This document shows, piece by piece, positions 24,661 through 32,780 of a stretch of 64,000 nucleotides of DNA. The notes under the pieces are model-generated. The model had not been told where the DNA came from, ran no database searches, and saw nothing but the letters and a program-made list of their open reading frames with translations. A program made the position numbers and the translations under genes. This DNA comes from Mesobacillus jeotgali (GTDB lineage Bacteria > Bacillota > Bacilli > Bacillales > Cytobacillaceae): the NCBI RefSeq assembly GCF_900166585.1, contig NZ_FVZC01000009.1:1251444-1315443 (forward strand), given 5' to 3'. The stretch's first letter is position 1; each line of letters starts with the position of its first letter.

Positions 24661-25461
24661 ATGAATAATAGAATCGGCATAGATGGTGGAGGTTCATTAA
24701 TTAAAATTGTTTTTGAAGAAAAAGGCAAATTACATTTTCGGAAACAGCGTATTGAAGAATTGGATGAGGTGATGCGGTGGCTGAAAATCATCTCTCCAAA
24801 TAAGATAGTCCATCTGACAGGCGGAAGGGCAAGAAAACTTAAATCGATGTACTTTCCAGAAGGAAAGGTTGTGGATGAATTTTCCGCTGTGTGCAAAGGT
24901 GCTAACTATTTGATGAGAAAGAATGGAATATTGACGAATGAACATTCTTTGCTAGTCAACATCGGCACAGGTACATCCTGGTTTAAATTAAACGGGGAAC
25001 AATATGCCAGGGTCCTTGGCAGCGGGATTGGGGGCGGAACTTTTATGGGGTTGGGCAAAATCATCACTGATAGTGGTGATTTTGCCGATCTCGTGAGTTT
25101 TGCAGCCGCTGGTGAAAAGGGTCTCGTCGATCTGCTGGTGAAGGATATCTATGATGCAGAAGAAGCACCTATTTCTGGCAACTTAACTGCGAGCAATTTT
25201 GCCAAATTGCAAGGAATCTCCTCCAGCTCACCATCTGATAAAATCGCTTCTTTAATTAATATGATTGCAGAAACAATAACCCTCTTAACAGCCCAAACCG
25301 CAACAATTCACAGAATAAAAAAAGTGTTCTTTATTGGCAGTACTCTCGCAGGGAATCAACCTCTTCAGGAAAGCCTGATGACATATTGTGAAATGTCCAG
25401 CTTAGATTCAAACTTTTTGGGAAACGGGGAGTTTAGCGGGGCTATCGGTGCAATGCTTTAG
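24661..25461 (+). CDS. coaW: Type II pantothenate kinase
   Basis: A 266-residue ASKHA-fold kinase that phosphorylates pantothenate in the first step of coenzyme A synthesis. The family motifs are the phosphate loop GIDGGGSLIKIVF, LVNIGTGTSWF and GSGIGGGTFMGLGKII. Type II enzymes of this kind are found in Staphylococcus and part of the Bacillaceae and escape CoA feedback. ATG 24661 follows GGGGAGAG. Its place right after a CoA-consuming catabolic cluster may be more than chance, but a terminator separates the two. Confidence 0.92.
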   Translation: MNNRIGIDGGGSLIKIVFEEKGKLHFRKQRIEELDEVMRWLKIISPNKIVHLTGGRARKLKSMYFPEGKVVDEFSAVCKGANYLMRKNGILTNEHSLLVNIGTGTSWFKLNGEQYARVLGSGIGGGTFMGLGKIITDSGDFADLVSFAAAGEKGLVDLLVKDIYDAEEAPISGNLTASNFAKLQGISSSSPSDKIASLINMIAETITLLTAQTATIHRIKKVFFIGSTLAGNQPLQESLMTYCEMSSLDSNFLGNGEFSGAIGAML

Positions 25462-25468
25462 TAATAAA

Positions 25469-25653
25469 AGGCTGCTTTCGGAAAGATTGTTGTTAAAATC
25501 CTAAAGGCGATTTAACGTGATAAAATGCCGTTATGTAGTCCGGTATTAAGTATGCAAGCTCTTTCACATAATAAGCTTTAACTTTTTGTTTAGAAACATA
25601 GGTCATTCAACCATATTTCGTTGTCAATAGCACAAAGTTTGAGAAAAGAGCCT
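25469..25653. mobile_element. 185-bp MITE-like element, copy B
   Basis: It has the same length, orientation and terminal inverted repeats as copy A at 10476-10660 (left end AGGCTGCTTTCGGAAA; right end TTTGAGAAAAGAGCCT identical in both). It starts seven bases after the coaW stop, and AATAAA flanks both ends, as in copy A. No coding sequence is visible. Confidence 0.8.
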
Positions 25654-25656
25654 AAT

Positions 25657-25694
25657 AAATAAGAGGATAAGCATTTTAGCTTCTCCTCTTATTT
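25657..25694. terminator. Bidirectional terminator between coaW and the LLM oxidoreductase
   Basis: AAATAAGAGGA (25657-25667) and TCCTCTTATTT (25684-25694) form the stem. A and T runs on its two sides make it usable from both converging genes. Confidence 0.78.
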
Positions 25695-25700
25695 GGTATT

Positions 25701-26723
25701 TTACAGATGTCCTTTAAATACGTCCGAAACGATTTCAAAGGATTTCAGTCTTGCCTTATGATCAAAGATTTGAGCGTTGATGATCATTTCATCTGCCTGG
25801 GTATCATCCAGGAATTTCTGAAGCTTTGCTTTGATTGTCTGTGGACTGCCTACAATTGAAGAACCAATCCGGCTGTCCAGCAGCATCTTTTCATACTCAC
25901 TGACTTGTTCTTCGAAATTTTTGACAGGCGGCAGCAGCGGACTAGGATTATTCCTGAAGAGATTCAGGAATTGCTGCTGCATCGATGTTGCCAGAAATTC
26001 CGCTTCCTCATCGGTTTCGGCAGTGATCACATTTACACCCACCATCGCGTAAGGCTTTTCTAAAATGTCTGAAGGCTGGAAGTTTCTCCTGTAAAGATTG
26101 AGAGCTCCTAATGTATTTTCCGGGGAAAAATGGCTGGCGAATGAAAAAGGCAAGCCGAGTTGACCTGCAAGCTGTGCACTATAGCCACTGGAGCCAAGCA
26201 GCCAGATTGGGATATTCAATCCCTCACCTGGAATTGCTCTTACACTTCGATACTGTGAATCAAGTTCCGGGTTAAAATAAGCACGCAGCTCATCTAATTG
26301 CTCAGGAAAGTCCTGGCCATCACTTCGGCGTTCGCGTCTTAGTGCATAAGCTGTCACCTGGTCAGTACCAGGGGCGCGCCCGAGACCCAGGTCAATACGT
26401 CCAGGGAAAAGAGACTCCAGTGTCCCGAATTGTTCAGCAATTACTAAGGGAGCATGATTAGGAAGCATGATACCGCCAGAGCCTACCCTAATTGTTGATG
26501 TTCCTGCTGCAACATGGCCAATTACAACAGAAGTAGCAGAGCTGGCAATTCCTGGCATATTATGATGCTCCGCAAGCCAGTAACGGCGGTAACCCCATTG
26601 TTCTGCATGCTTTGCAAGATCAAGTGTATTTTTAAGTGCATCTGCCGCCGTGCTGCCTTCAATAATAGGAGCAAGATCAAGTATTGAATATTTTATATCT
26701 TTTAAACGTTTGCTTTCTGTCAT
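25701..26723 (-). CDS. LLM class flavin-dependent oxidoreductase
   Basis: A 340-residue protein of the bacterial luciferase-like family with a TIM-barrel fold using FMN. Recognisable blocks are [53 protein letters not shown] and [18 protein letters not shown]. It starts at ATG 26723 behind GGAAGATG. The family includes alkanal, alkanesulfonate and other monooxygenases as well as reductases; which reaction applies here is open. A paralogue sits at 37072. From 26724 to 26857 I see nothing of note. Confidence 0.88.
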   Translation of the reverse strand: MTESKRLKDIKYSILDLAPIIEGSTAADALKNTLDLAKHAEQWGYRRYWLAEHHNMPGIASSATSVVIGHVAAGTSTIRVGSGGIMLPNHAPLVIAEQFGTLESLFPGRIDLGLGRAPGTDQVTAYALRRERRSDGQDFPEQLDELRAYFNPELDSQYRSVRAIPGEGLNIPIWLLGSSGYSAQLAGQLGLPFSFASHFSPENTLGALNLYRRNFQPSDILEKPYAMVGVNVITAETDEEAEFLATSMQQQFLNLFRNNPSPLLPPVKNFEEQVSEYEKMLLDSRIGSSIVGSPQTIKAKLQKFLDDTQADEMIINAQIFDHKARLKSFEIVSDVFKGHL

Positions 26724-26857
26724 GATTACATCTTCCTTTATTGAATAATATTAGCAGCCAGGAACAACATCCTTACTATTCCCAGCGTATATACAATTCA
26801 ATAGTAACAATAATCTTTCGGTAATCAAAACAAAAGGTTTCAGAGTTGGATTTGAAG

Positions 26858-28174
26858 TTAATTGACGGTCTGCTGCTGCGGGACTAAGGGAAGGTCGGCA
26901 GTATGGACAGTTACAGATTCCTTAGAGCTTTGTTCCATATTAATAAATTCGGGATAGCCATAATTCCCGTGTTCACTAATGTCCAGTCCAATATTTTCCT
27001 CCTCTTCAGTGACCCGCAAACCGTTCATTGCCGTCTTCATGCACAATAAGATTAAATATGAAACGATGAAGGCAAAAGCACCTGACACCACAACTCCTAC
27101 TGACTGGACAGCGAGCTGCTCAAAACCGCCTCCATAAAATAAACCGGGTTTTCCGACTGCAGCCAATTCAGGCGTAGCGAAAAAACCAGTGGATAAGGTG
27201 CCCCAAACACCTGCTGCCCCGTGGACGGATAGTGCAAAGATAGGATCATCTATCTGCTTGCTTTCAAAGAAACGGATACTGTAGAAGACAAGAATTCCCG
27301 CAACTAATCCAATCACCACTGCTGCCCAGGTATCAACAAAGGCACAAGATGCAGTGATCGCAACAAGTCCAGCAAGTGTACCATTCAGCATCATAGGGAT
27401 ATCTGCCTTTCCAAGTACAATCCATGATATAGCCAGTGCGGCAACTGTGCCTGCAGCAGCTGCAAGATTGGTGTTCAAAGCAACAAAGCCAAAGAATGCC
27501 CCCTCAACTGATACGGTGCTCCCTGCATTGAACCCAAACCAGCCAACCCATAGGAAAAGTACACTTAATGCGGTAAATACCAGGTTATGACCATCTATTT
27601 TATTGGCTGTTCCATCATGATTGAATTTGCCAATGCGCGGCTTCAAAAGGAGCGTTGCTGCCAGTGCAGCCATTGCCCCGGTAAGGTGTACAACAGTCGA
27701 ACCAGCAAAATCCTGTTTTCCATGTTCTGCGAGCCAGCCGCCACCCCAAATCCAGTGGGCGATGATTGGGTAGACAAAAATAGAAAACAATAGAGCAAAA
27801 ACAACGTAAACGGATAATTTTGCTCTTTCTGCAAATCCGCCAAAAGCGATCGTTATTGAAATTCCAGCGAAAGCCAATTGAAAGAGGAAAAAAATTGGTC
27901 CTGAGAGTGCTAATCCCTCAACGTCATAGCCTGAATAAAAGAAATCAGAGAATCCCACTATCGAGTTTCCTTTACCGAAAATCAGCCCATAACCAATCGC
28001 CCAGAAAACAATAGAGGATATGCCGAAAGTTAATATAGTTTTTCCGGCTATATGTCCCGCATTTTTCATTCTTGTGGACCCAGTTTCAAGTAGAATGAAT
28101 CCCCCAATCATCAAGATAACCAATACTGCGGAGACCATTACCCATAAACTATTCATTAAAAAAACAGTATCCAA
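26858..28174 (-). CDS. amt: Ammonium transporter (Amt family)
   Basis: A 438-residue membrane protein with eleven hydrophobic segments that carries ammonium/ammonia. Amt landmarks include GGFILLETGSTRMKNAGHIAGK, the AGSTVVHLTGAMAALAA segment with the first pore His, and LSVHGAAGVWGTLSTG with the second. TTG 28174 is the best start, nine bases after AAGGGAG; TTG 28183 directly abuts that site, and ATG 28156 would trim the first helix. A PII-type glnK gene, the usual partner, is not adjacent. The TnrA box and promoter upstream predict activation under nitrogen limitation. Confidence 0.9.
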   Translation of the reverse strand: MDTVFLMNSLWVMVSAVLVILMIGGFILLETGSTRMKNAGHIAGKTILTFGISSIVFWAIGYGLIFGKGNSIVGFSDFFYSGYDVEGLALSGPIFFLFQLAFAGISITIAFGGFAERAKLSVYVVFALLFSIFVYPIIAHWIWGGGWLAEHGKQDFAGSTVVHLTGAMAALAATLLLKPRIGKFNHDGTANKIDGHNLVFTALSVLFLWVGWFGFNAGSTVSVEGAFFGFVALNTNLAAAAGTVAALAISWIVLGKADIPMMLNGTLAGLVAITASCAFVDTWAAVVIGLVAGILVFYSIRFFESKQIDDPIFALSVHGAAGVWGTLSTGFFATPELAAVGKPGLFYGGGFEQLAVQSVGVVVSGAFAFIVSYLILLCMKTAMNGLRVTEEEENIGLDISEHGNYGYPEFINMEQSSKESVTVHTADLPLVPQQQTVN

Positions 28175-28209
28175 AACGTTCAACTCCCTTATTTATGAAT
28201 GTAATAGCT

Positions 28210-28261
28210 ATTTTGTCATCTAATGGGAGTTAAAACTACAATCATGTAAGAAAACCTTACG
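28210..28261 (-). promoter_or_regulatory. GlnR/TnrA box (28245-28261) and -10 element of amt
   Basis: On the minus strand CGTAAGGTTTTCTTACA matches TGTNANATTTTNTNACA except at positions 1 and 7. A possible -10, CAAAAT, is at 28215-28210, giving a start near 28203. The box centre would be about 50 bases upstream of it, the spacing known for TnrA-activated promoters. Confidence 0.68.
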
Positions 28262-28303
28262 TATTTTTTAAAAAAAAGAAAAAACCTTCCGTGTAAGAAG
28301 GTT
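28262..28303 (-). terminator. Intrinsic terminator of tnrA
   Basis: AACCTTC (28283-28289) and GAAGGTT (28297-28303) form the stem; reading the minus strand, it is followed by a T-rich run to 28262. It separates tnrA from amt. Confidence 0.85.
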
Positions 28304-28310
28304 CTGCATA

Positions 28311-28640
28311 TTAATATTTCTGTATCCCGAATCGCGCATTTAATTGTCCCTGGATCATTTTTTTATGAGCTTCTTCCTGACTTCGCTTCTTTTGCTTTAG
28401 CATTTCCTGCCGTATTTCATACGTCTGTACCCCGTCTTCGATTTTATTTGCTATCTCCACCAAATGCTCCACATCTGCAAACGAATATCTCCTGCTCCCA
28501 CCTGGGGTTCGATCGGGAAAAATTAATTTTCTTTCTTCATAATACCTTATTTGTCTTTCTGAAAGTCCTGTCAGTTCACTGACAATGCCTATTGTAATGA
28601 CTTTTTTATCTTTATAGGAGGAGGAGTCAGCCAATATCAT
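28311..28640 (-). CDS. tnrA: Nitrogen regulator TnrA (MerR family)
   Basis: A 109-residue MerR-type regulator. The N-terminal winged helix-turn-helix ([24 protein letters not shown], then [12 protein letters not shown]) is the GlnR/TnrA type, and the short C-terminal tail [11 protein letters not shown] resembles the region by which TnrA is held by feedback-inhibited glutamine synthetase. The length of about 110 residues favours TnrA over GlnR (about 135). ATG 28640 is chosen; GTG 28646 and a TTG shortly downstream are possible because the ribosome site is weak. The gene lies upstream of amt on the same strand, and both carry a TnrA box. Confidence 0.87.
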   Translation of the reverse strand: MILADSSSYKDKKVITIGIVSELTGLSERQIRYYEERKLIFPDRTPGGSRRYSFADVEHLVEIANKIEDGVQTYEIRQEMLKQKKRSQEEAHKKMIQGQLNARFGIQKY

Positions 28641-28660
28641 CACCACACTTCAATTTCTTG

Positions 28661-28677
28661 TGTTATATTTTCTCACA
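28661..28677. promoter_or_regulatory. GlnR/TnrA box upstream of tnrA
   Basis: TGTTATATTTTCTCACA fits the GlnR/TnrA consensus TGTNANATTTTNTNACA at every specified base. It lies 20 bases upstream of the tnrA start, which suggests autoregulation or GlnR control. Confidence 0.78.
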
Positions 28678-28715
28678 TGAACTTAATTCTTGTAAATGAA
28701 ATTCGTTAATTTTCA

Positions 28716-28859
28716 TCACCCATTTATTAAATTTTTAAGTTCTGTCAAAGTTAATTTCCTTAATTCCTTTTCACTTTCATTAGTTAGCCTCGTTTTAATC
28801 AAATGCTGAATATAGTAATCTTTTAGTTTATCAACCGCAGTCCGTAAGTATAATGACAT
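28716..28859 (-). CDS. FbpA-like small basic protein
   Basis: A 47-residue basic peptide that is too short for usual ORF cut-offs. It starts at ATG 28859 behind a strong AAGGAGGAAGTC site. The pattern LKDYYIQHLIKTR followed by LRKLTLTELKNLI resembles the Fur-regulated basic protein A (FbpA) family, in which a Leu-Thr-Leu-x-Glu-Leu motif ends the protein. I see no clear Fur box, so iron control is not shown. The upstream tiny gene ends 19 bases before it, and the two probably form one operon. The family call rests on a short motif only. Confidence 0.5.
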   Translation of the reverse strand: MSLYLRTAVDKLKDYYIQHLIKTRLTNESEKELRKLTLTELKNLING

Positions 28860-28878
28860 TTTGACTTCCTCCTTAAAA

Positions 28879-29016
28879 TCATCCATTTTGAATATTTCGC
28901 AGTATTTCTAAAGCCTGACTTCCATTCTTTCTTAAAAATTCCTCATACAATTGATCACGAAAAAGATCAATAACCACTATCAGCCTCGCCAAATCAGTTC
29001 CACTTTGTCTGTCCAT
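28879..29016 (-). CDS. Unrecognised 45-residue protein
   Basis: ATG 29016 to TGA 28879 encodes a small protein with a hydrophobic centre (LARLIVVIDLFRDQLYEEF) and a charged tail. GAGGAAAT lies just upstream as a modest ribosome site. It is followed by the FbpA-like gene, whose ribosome site is in the 19-base gap. The size and predicted helices recall small phosphatase- or FbpA-type regulators of Bacillus, but I cannot assign a family. Confidence 0.45.
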   Translation of the reverse strand: MDRQSGTDLARLIVVIDLFRDQLYEEFLRKNGSQALEILRNIQNG

Positions 29017-29190
29017 TGGATTTCCTCATCTCCTCTATATTGAATCTCATTTTTTAAATCTTAACGTCTGCCTTCTGTAACTTCATTAAGTTCGATAGGA
29101 TATCTGACAGGATTTTTAATGACATGAGTAATGAATGAGGCACGAATCGGAAAACCTATAATGATGATTTTGACTATAAGGAGGAGTATG

Positions 29191-30051
29191 ATGGAACAGA
29201 AACTAAAGCCTGAAAACAGAGGGTTTATCTTAAATGAATATGATGTACTTAAGAAAGTAATACTTTGCCAGCCGCAATATATGACCATCCGTGACGTGAT
29301 AAATGAAACTCAGAAACATTTCAAAGATGAGGGCATACATATTGAGCTTGCTTTGGAGCAGCACAGTGAGTTTGTCAATACATTGAAAAATTTTGGTGTA
29401 GAGGTGATTCTGCTTCCATACCATAAAAAATATCCAGAGCAAGTTTTCACAAGGGACATTGGTTTTACGCTTGGCCAGACTATTTTTGTTGCTGACATGG
29501 CAAGTGATATCCGCAAAGGGGAAGAGGATGTCCTAAAACAATGGCTGGAGGATGAAGAAATATCCTACTATAATCTGTTAGGCGATCAGATTGAGGGCGG
29601 TGATGTTGTCATTGATCAGGATACTGTTTATGTAGGATTGAGCAATCGGACAAACCAGCAGGCAGCGGAACATTTGCAAGGATTGCTTTCAGACTTTAAC
29701 GTTAGGCCCATTCCGTTCAAAGCTGAATATCTCCATCTAGACTGCGTCTTTAATGTTGTATCTCCAGAAGTGGCGCTAATTTATCGGCCAGCTTTAACAG
29801 ATGAAGACATAAAACTATTCAGTTCGCGCTACGAACTTATTGATGTCAGCGAAGAAGAACAATTCACACTTGGAACCAATGTACTATGTATCGGCAACCA
29901 ACGCATCCTAAGTCTTCCTGTAAATAAAGGAGTAAATGAACAGCTAAGGAAAAAAGGCTTCGAAGTAGTCGAAGTAGATATAACCGAAATCATCAAATCC
30001 GGCGGTTCATTCCGATGCTGCACACTTCCAATTTTGCGTGAGAGTATTTGA
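29191..30051 (+). CDS. DDAH/amidinotransferase family hydrolase
   Basis: A 286-residue pentein-fold protein similar to Bacillus YkgA and dimethylarginine dimethylaminohydrolases. Catalytic elements are EGGDVV, the His in EYLHLDCVFNVV and the C-terminal Cys in SFRCCTLPI. The enzyme would hydrolyse a guanidino or related group, releasing an amine or ammonia; the true substrate is unknown. ATG 29191 is used, with AAGGAGGAG six bases before it. The frame stays open upstream to 29131 without a ribosome site. The terminator at 30135 ends the gene. Confidence 0.87.
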   Translation: MEQKLKPENRGFILNEYDVLKKVILCQPQYMTIRDVINETQKHFKDEGIHIELALEQHSEFVNTLKNFGVEVILLPYHKKYPEQVFTRDIGFTLGQTIFVADMASDIRKGEEDVLKQWLEDEEISYYNLLGDQIEGGDVVIDQDTVYVGLSNRTNQQAAEHLQGLLSDFNVRPIPFKAEYLHLDCVFNVVSPEVALIYRPALTDEDIKLFSSRYELIDVSEEEQFTLGTNVLCIGNQRILSLPVNKGVNEQLRKKGFEVVEVDITEIIKSGGSFRCCTLPILRESI

Positions 30052-30134
30052 TATTTGTTTTGTTCGATAAGGAAGCTAAACCTTCCAAACTCTTTATATG
30101 ACAAGAAGTGGCGGGATATTCGATCATTACATCA

Positions 30135-30163
30135 AGCAGGGGACCTTTTCTCCTGCTTTTTTC
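30135..30163 (+). terminator. Intrinsic terminator
   Basis: AGCAGG (30135-30140) pairs with CCTGCT (30152-30157) with additional inner pairs, followed by a run of T. It ends the DDAH-family gene and stands just before the minisatellite. Confidence 0.75.
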
Positions 30164-30242
30164 CTTATGCAAGCAACCAGGGAAGCGTCATAAGATAAAC
30201 CGTCGAAAGTTTCAGAACAAGAGGCAGCTTTTGCACAGTAAT

Positions 30243-30950
30243 GAGTGTTATCTCAAAAAGATGGCAGAAGCTGAGGTTTCTTTGGACAGCTGTGAAGGCT
30301 TTTCTAAAAATGATGGCAGAAGCTGAGGCAGCTTTGGACAGGTTCGAGGGCTTTTCTGAAAATGATGGCAGAAGCTGAGGCATCTTTGGACAGCTTAGAT
30401 GGTTTTTCTGAAAATGATGGCAGAAGCTGAGGCAGCTTTGGACAGCTTTAAGGTTTTTTCTGAAAATGATGGCAGAAGCTGAGGCAGCTTTGGACAGGTT
30501 CGAGGGCTTTTCTGAAAATGATGGCAGAAGCTGAGGCATCTTTGGACAGCTTAGATGGTTTTTCTGAAAATGATGGCAGAAGCTGAGGCATCTTTGGACA
30601 GCCTAGATGGTTTTTCTGAAAATGATGGCAGAACCTCAGGCAGCTTTGGACAGCTGCGAAGGTTTTTTCTGAAAATGATGGCAGAAGCTGAGGCATCTTT
30701 GGACAGCTTAGATGGTTTTTCTGAAAATGATGGCAGAACCTCAGGCAGCTTTGGACAGGTTCGAGGGCTTTTCTGAAAATGATGGCAGAAGCTGAGGCAT
30801 CTTTGGACAGCTTAGATGGTTTTTCTGAAAATGATGGCAGAACCTCAGGCAGCTTTGGACAGCTGCGAAGGTTTTTCTGAAAATGATGGCAGAAGCTGAG
30901 GCATCTTTGGACAGCTTTGAGTGTTAATTTCAAAAAGCTGGCAGAATAGG
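30243..30950. repeat. 52-bp minisatellite, about 14 units
   Basis: The word GATGGCAG starts units at 30260, 30312, 30364, 30416, 30468, 30520, 30572, 30624, 30677, 30729, 30781, 30833 and 30885 (spacing 52, once 53), with a degenerate last unit at 30937. Two parts vary: GAAGCTGAGGCATC, GAAGCTGAGGCAGC or GAACCTCAGGCAGC, and a 10-base segment after TTTGGACAG that takes a few recurring forms. Both array edges carry GAGTGTTA followed by TCAAAAAG. 52 is not a multiple of three, so the open frames that run through it change register and are not credible genes. Confidence 0.92.
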
Positions 30951-31136
30951 ACGATTCATTGTGCAAATTTAAAGGATCCCAGTCTAAGCTTACACATCAT
31001 CATCAAAACAGAAAAAATCAGAATGAAAACTAACAAAAACACACTGATATTTTTTATAAAAAAACAGCCGAAATTGTCGAATTTTCTGTAGTTATACAGT
31101 TCAATAAAATACTTTCTGTTAAACATCAGTTTTTGA

Positions 31137-31165
31137 TTGTCCTTTTAGCCTAATTATCTTATAAT
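31137..31165 (+). promoter_or_regulatory. Predicted sigma-A promoter of the first alanine symporter
   Basis: TTGTCC (31137-31142) and TATAAT (31160-31165) with a 17-base spacer, about 40 bases upstream of the TTG start at 31206. Confidence 0.65.
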
Positions 31166-31205
31166 TCGAAATAGAAAGAAATCAATCAAGTAAAGGGGGA
31201 TTCAT

Positions 31206-32666
31206 TTGGAAGCTTTTGTTTCTTGGCTTAATGGGATTTTGTGGAGCAACCCGGTCATTTATATCATTTTAGGAATCGGCCTGGTGTTTTCAATCCTGAC
31301 ACGTTTTTTACAAGTTAGACTCTTAAAGGACATGGTAATGCTCATGTTCCAGGGAAAAAGTTCCGAAGCGGGAGTTTCATCTTTTCAGGCCTTATCTATT
31401 GCTTTATCAGGCCGTGTAGGGACTGGTAATATTGCAGGTACTGCTACTGCCATCGCAATGGGGGGACCTGGTGCGGTTTTCTGGATGTGGGCGATTGCGT
31501 TTATCGGGGCAAGCAGCGCGTTTGTTGAGTCAACATTAGCGCAGATTTACAAGGTGAAGCAAGATGGTCTTTATCGAGGCGGTCCTGCTTACTTCATCGA
31601 AAAAGGTCTTGGTATTAAATGGTTTGCCATCGTTTTTTCGATAGCAGCATTGCTGGCAATGGCCCTTTTAATGCCGGGAATTCAGTCAAACTCGATTGCA
31701 CTTGGTCTTGAGAATGCTTTTGGTGTCAGCAAATCAGTGTCTGGTTTGATTATCATTGCTCTTTTAGGCTTTATCATTTTTGGCGGAGTAAAAAGGATTG
31801 CAACAGTGGCCCAGTATACTGTTCCATTCATGGCAATCGGATACATCCTTGTTGCTCTTATCATTATTGGAATGAATATCTCTCAAGTACCTGAGGTTTT
31901 CGCTTTGATTTTCAAAAGCGCTTTCGGGGCTGATTCCATGTTTGGCGGTATCTTGGGCAGTGCGATTGCATGGGGAGTTAAACGCGGTATTTATTCCAAT
32001 GAAGCAGGACAGGGAACAGGTGCTCACGCAGCTGCAGCAGCTGAAGTTTCCCACCCGGCTAAACAGGGGCTTGTCCAGGCATTCTCGGTCTATATTGATA
32101 CTCTATTCGTTTGTTCGGCAACAGCATTCATGATTCTGTTTACTGGGATGTTCAATACAGTTGGCGCTGACGGATCGTTCATTGTAGAAAACCTGAAAGG
32201 TGTTGAAGCTGGTCCTGGATATACACAGGCAGCTGTTGATGCTGTCTTACCGGGATTCGGGGCTGAGTTTGTTGCGATAGCTTTGTTCTTCTTCGCTTTC
32301 ACAACTATCATGGCCTATTATTATATGGCAGAAACAAATATTGCATATCTTCTCAGAGGAAGAAATAGCAAGACTCCAATGTTCATCCTGAAAGTCGTCA
32401 TCCTTGGGTCAACTTTCTATGGTGCAGTGAAGGAAGCATCACTTGCATGGGCACTTGGAGATGCTGGTCTGGGATTGATGGTGTGGCTGAATTTAATCGC
32501 TATTGTCCTGCTTGCTAAGCCGGCGCTCATTGCGTTGAAAGATTATGAGAGTCAGAAAAAACAAGGTCTCGACCCTGTATTCAATTCCAAAAAACTCGGG
32601 ATCAAGAATGCGGAGTATTGGGAAGAGGAATATTCCTTTAATCATGAAAACGAAAAAGTTTCATAA
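31206..32666 (+). CDS. Sodium:alanine symporter (AGCS family)
   Basis: A 486-residue membrane transporter that takes up alanine or glycine with sodium. AGCS landmarks are SIALSGRVGTGNIAGTATAIAMGGPGAVFWMW, GGPAYFIEKGL and KRGIYSNEAGQGTGAHAAAAAEVSHP. The start is TTG 31206 behind AAAGGGGGA. It is monocistronic between its own promoter and the terminator at 32681. A paralogue is encoded at 56011 on the other strand. Confidence 0.92.
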   Translation: MEAFVSWLNGILWSNPVIYIILGIGLVFSILTRFLQVRLLKDMVMLMFQGKSSEAGVSSFQALSIALSGRVGTGNIAGTATAIAMGGPGAVFWMWAIAFIGASSAFVESTLAQIYKVKQDGLYRGGPAYFIEKGLGIKWFAIVFSIAALLAMALLMPGIQSNSIALGLENAFGVSKSVSGLIIIALLGFIIFGGVKRIATVAQYTVPFMAIGYILVALIIIGMNISQVPEVFALIFKSAFGADSMFGGILGSAIAWGVKRGIYSNEAGQGTGAHAAAAAEVSHPAKQGLVQAFSVYIDTLFVCSATAFMILFTGMFNTVGADGSFIVENLKGVEAGPGYTQAAVDAVLPGFGAEFVAIALFFFAFTTIMAYYYMAETNIAYLLRGRNSKTPMFILKVVILGSTFYGAVKEASLAWALGDAGLGLMVWLNLIAIVLLAKPALIALKDYESQKKQGLDPVFNSKKLGIKNAEYWEEEYSFNHENEKVS

Positions 32667-32680
32667 AATAGTCAAACCTG

Positions 32681-32712
32681 AAGAGCTGCCTTTCAAATGG
32701 CAGCTCTTCTTA
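32681..32712 (+). terminator. Intrinsic terminator
   Basis: AAGAGCTGCC (32681-32690) pairs with GGCAGCTCTT (32699-32708), followed by CTTATTGTTT. Confidence 0.8.
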
Positions 32713-32780
32713 TTGTTTATTCATATTGTTTTAGTGGAATGGGAAGGATGATAGTACTAAGTTAGTTGCGGGGGAATATG

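Noticed and set aside
30165..30966. Several long open frames through the 52-bp minisatellite, and the idea of a CRISPR array
   Set aside because: The unit is not a multiple of three, so the reading frame rotates and the product is unnatural. The variable part is only about 10 bases and recurs in a few forms, unlike CRISPR spacers, and no cas gene is near.
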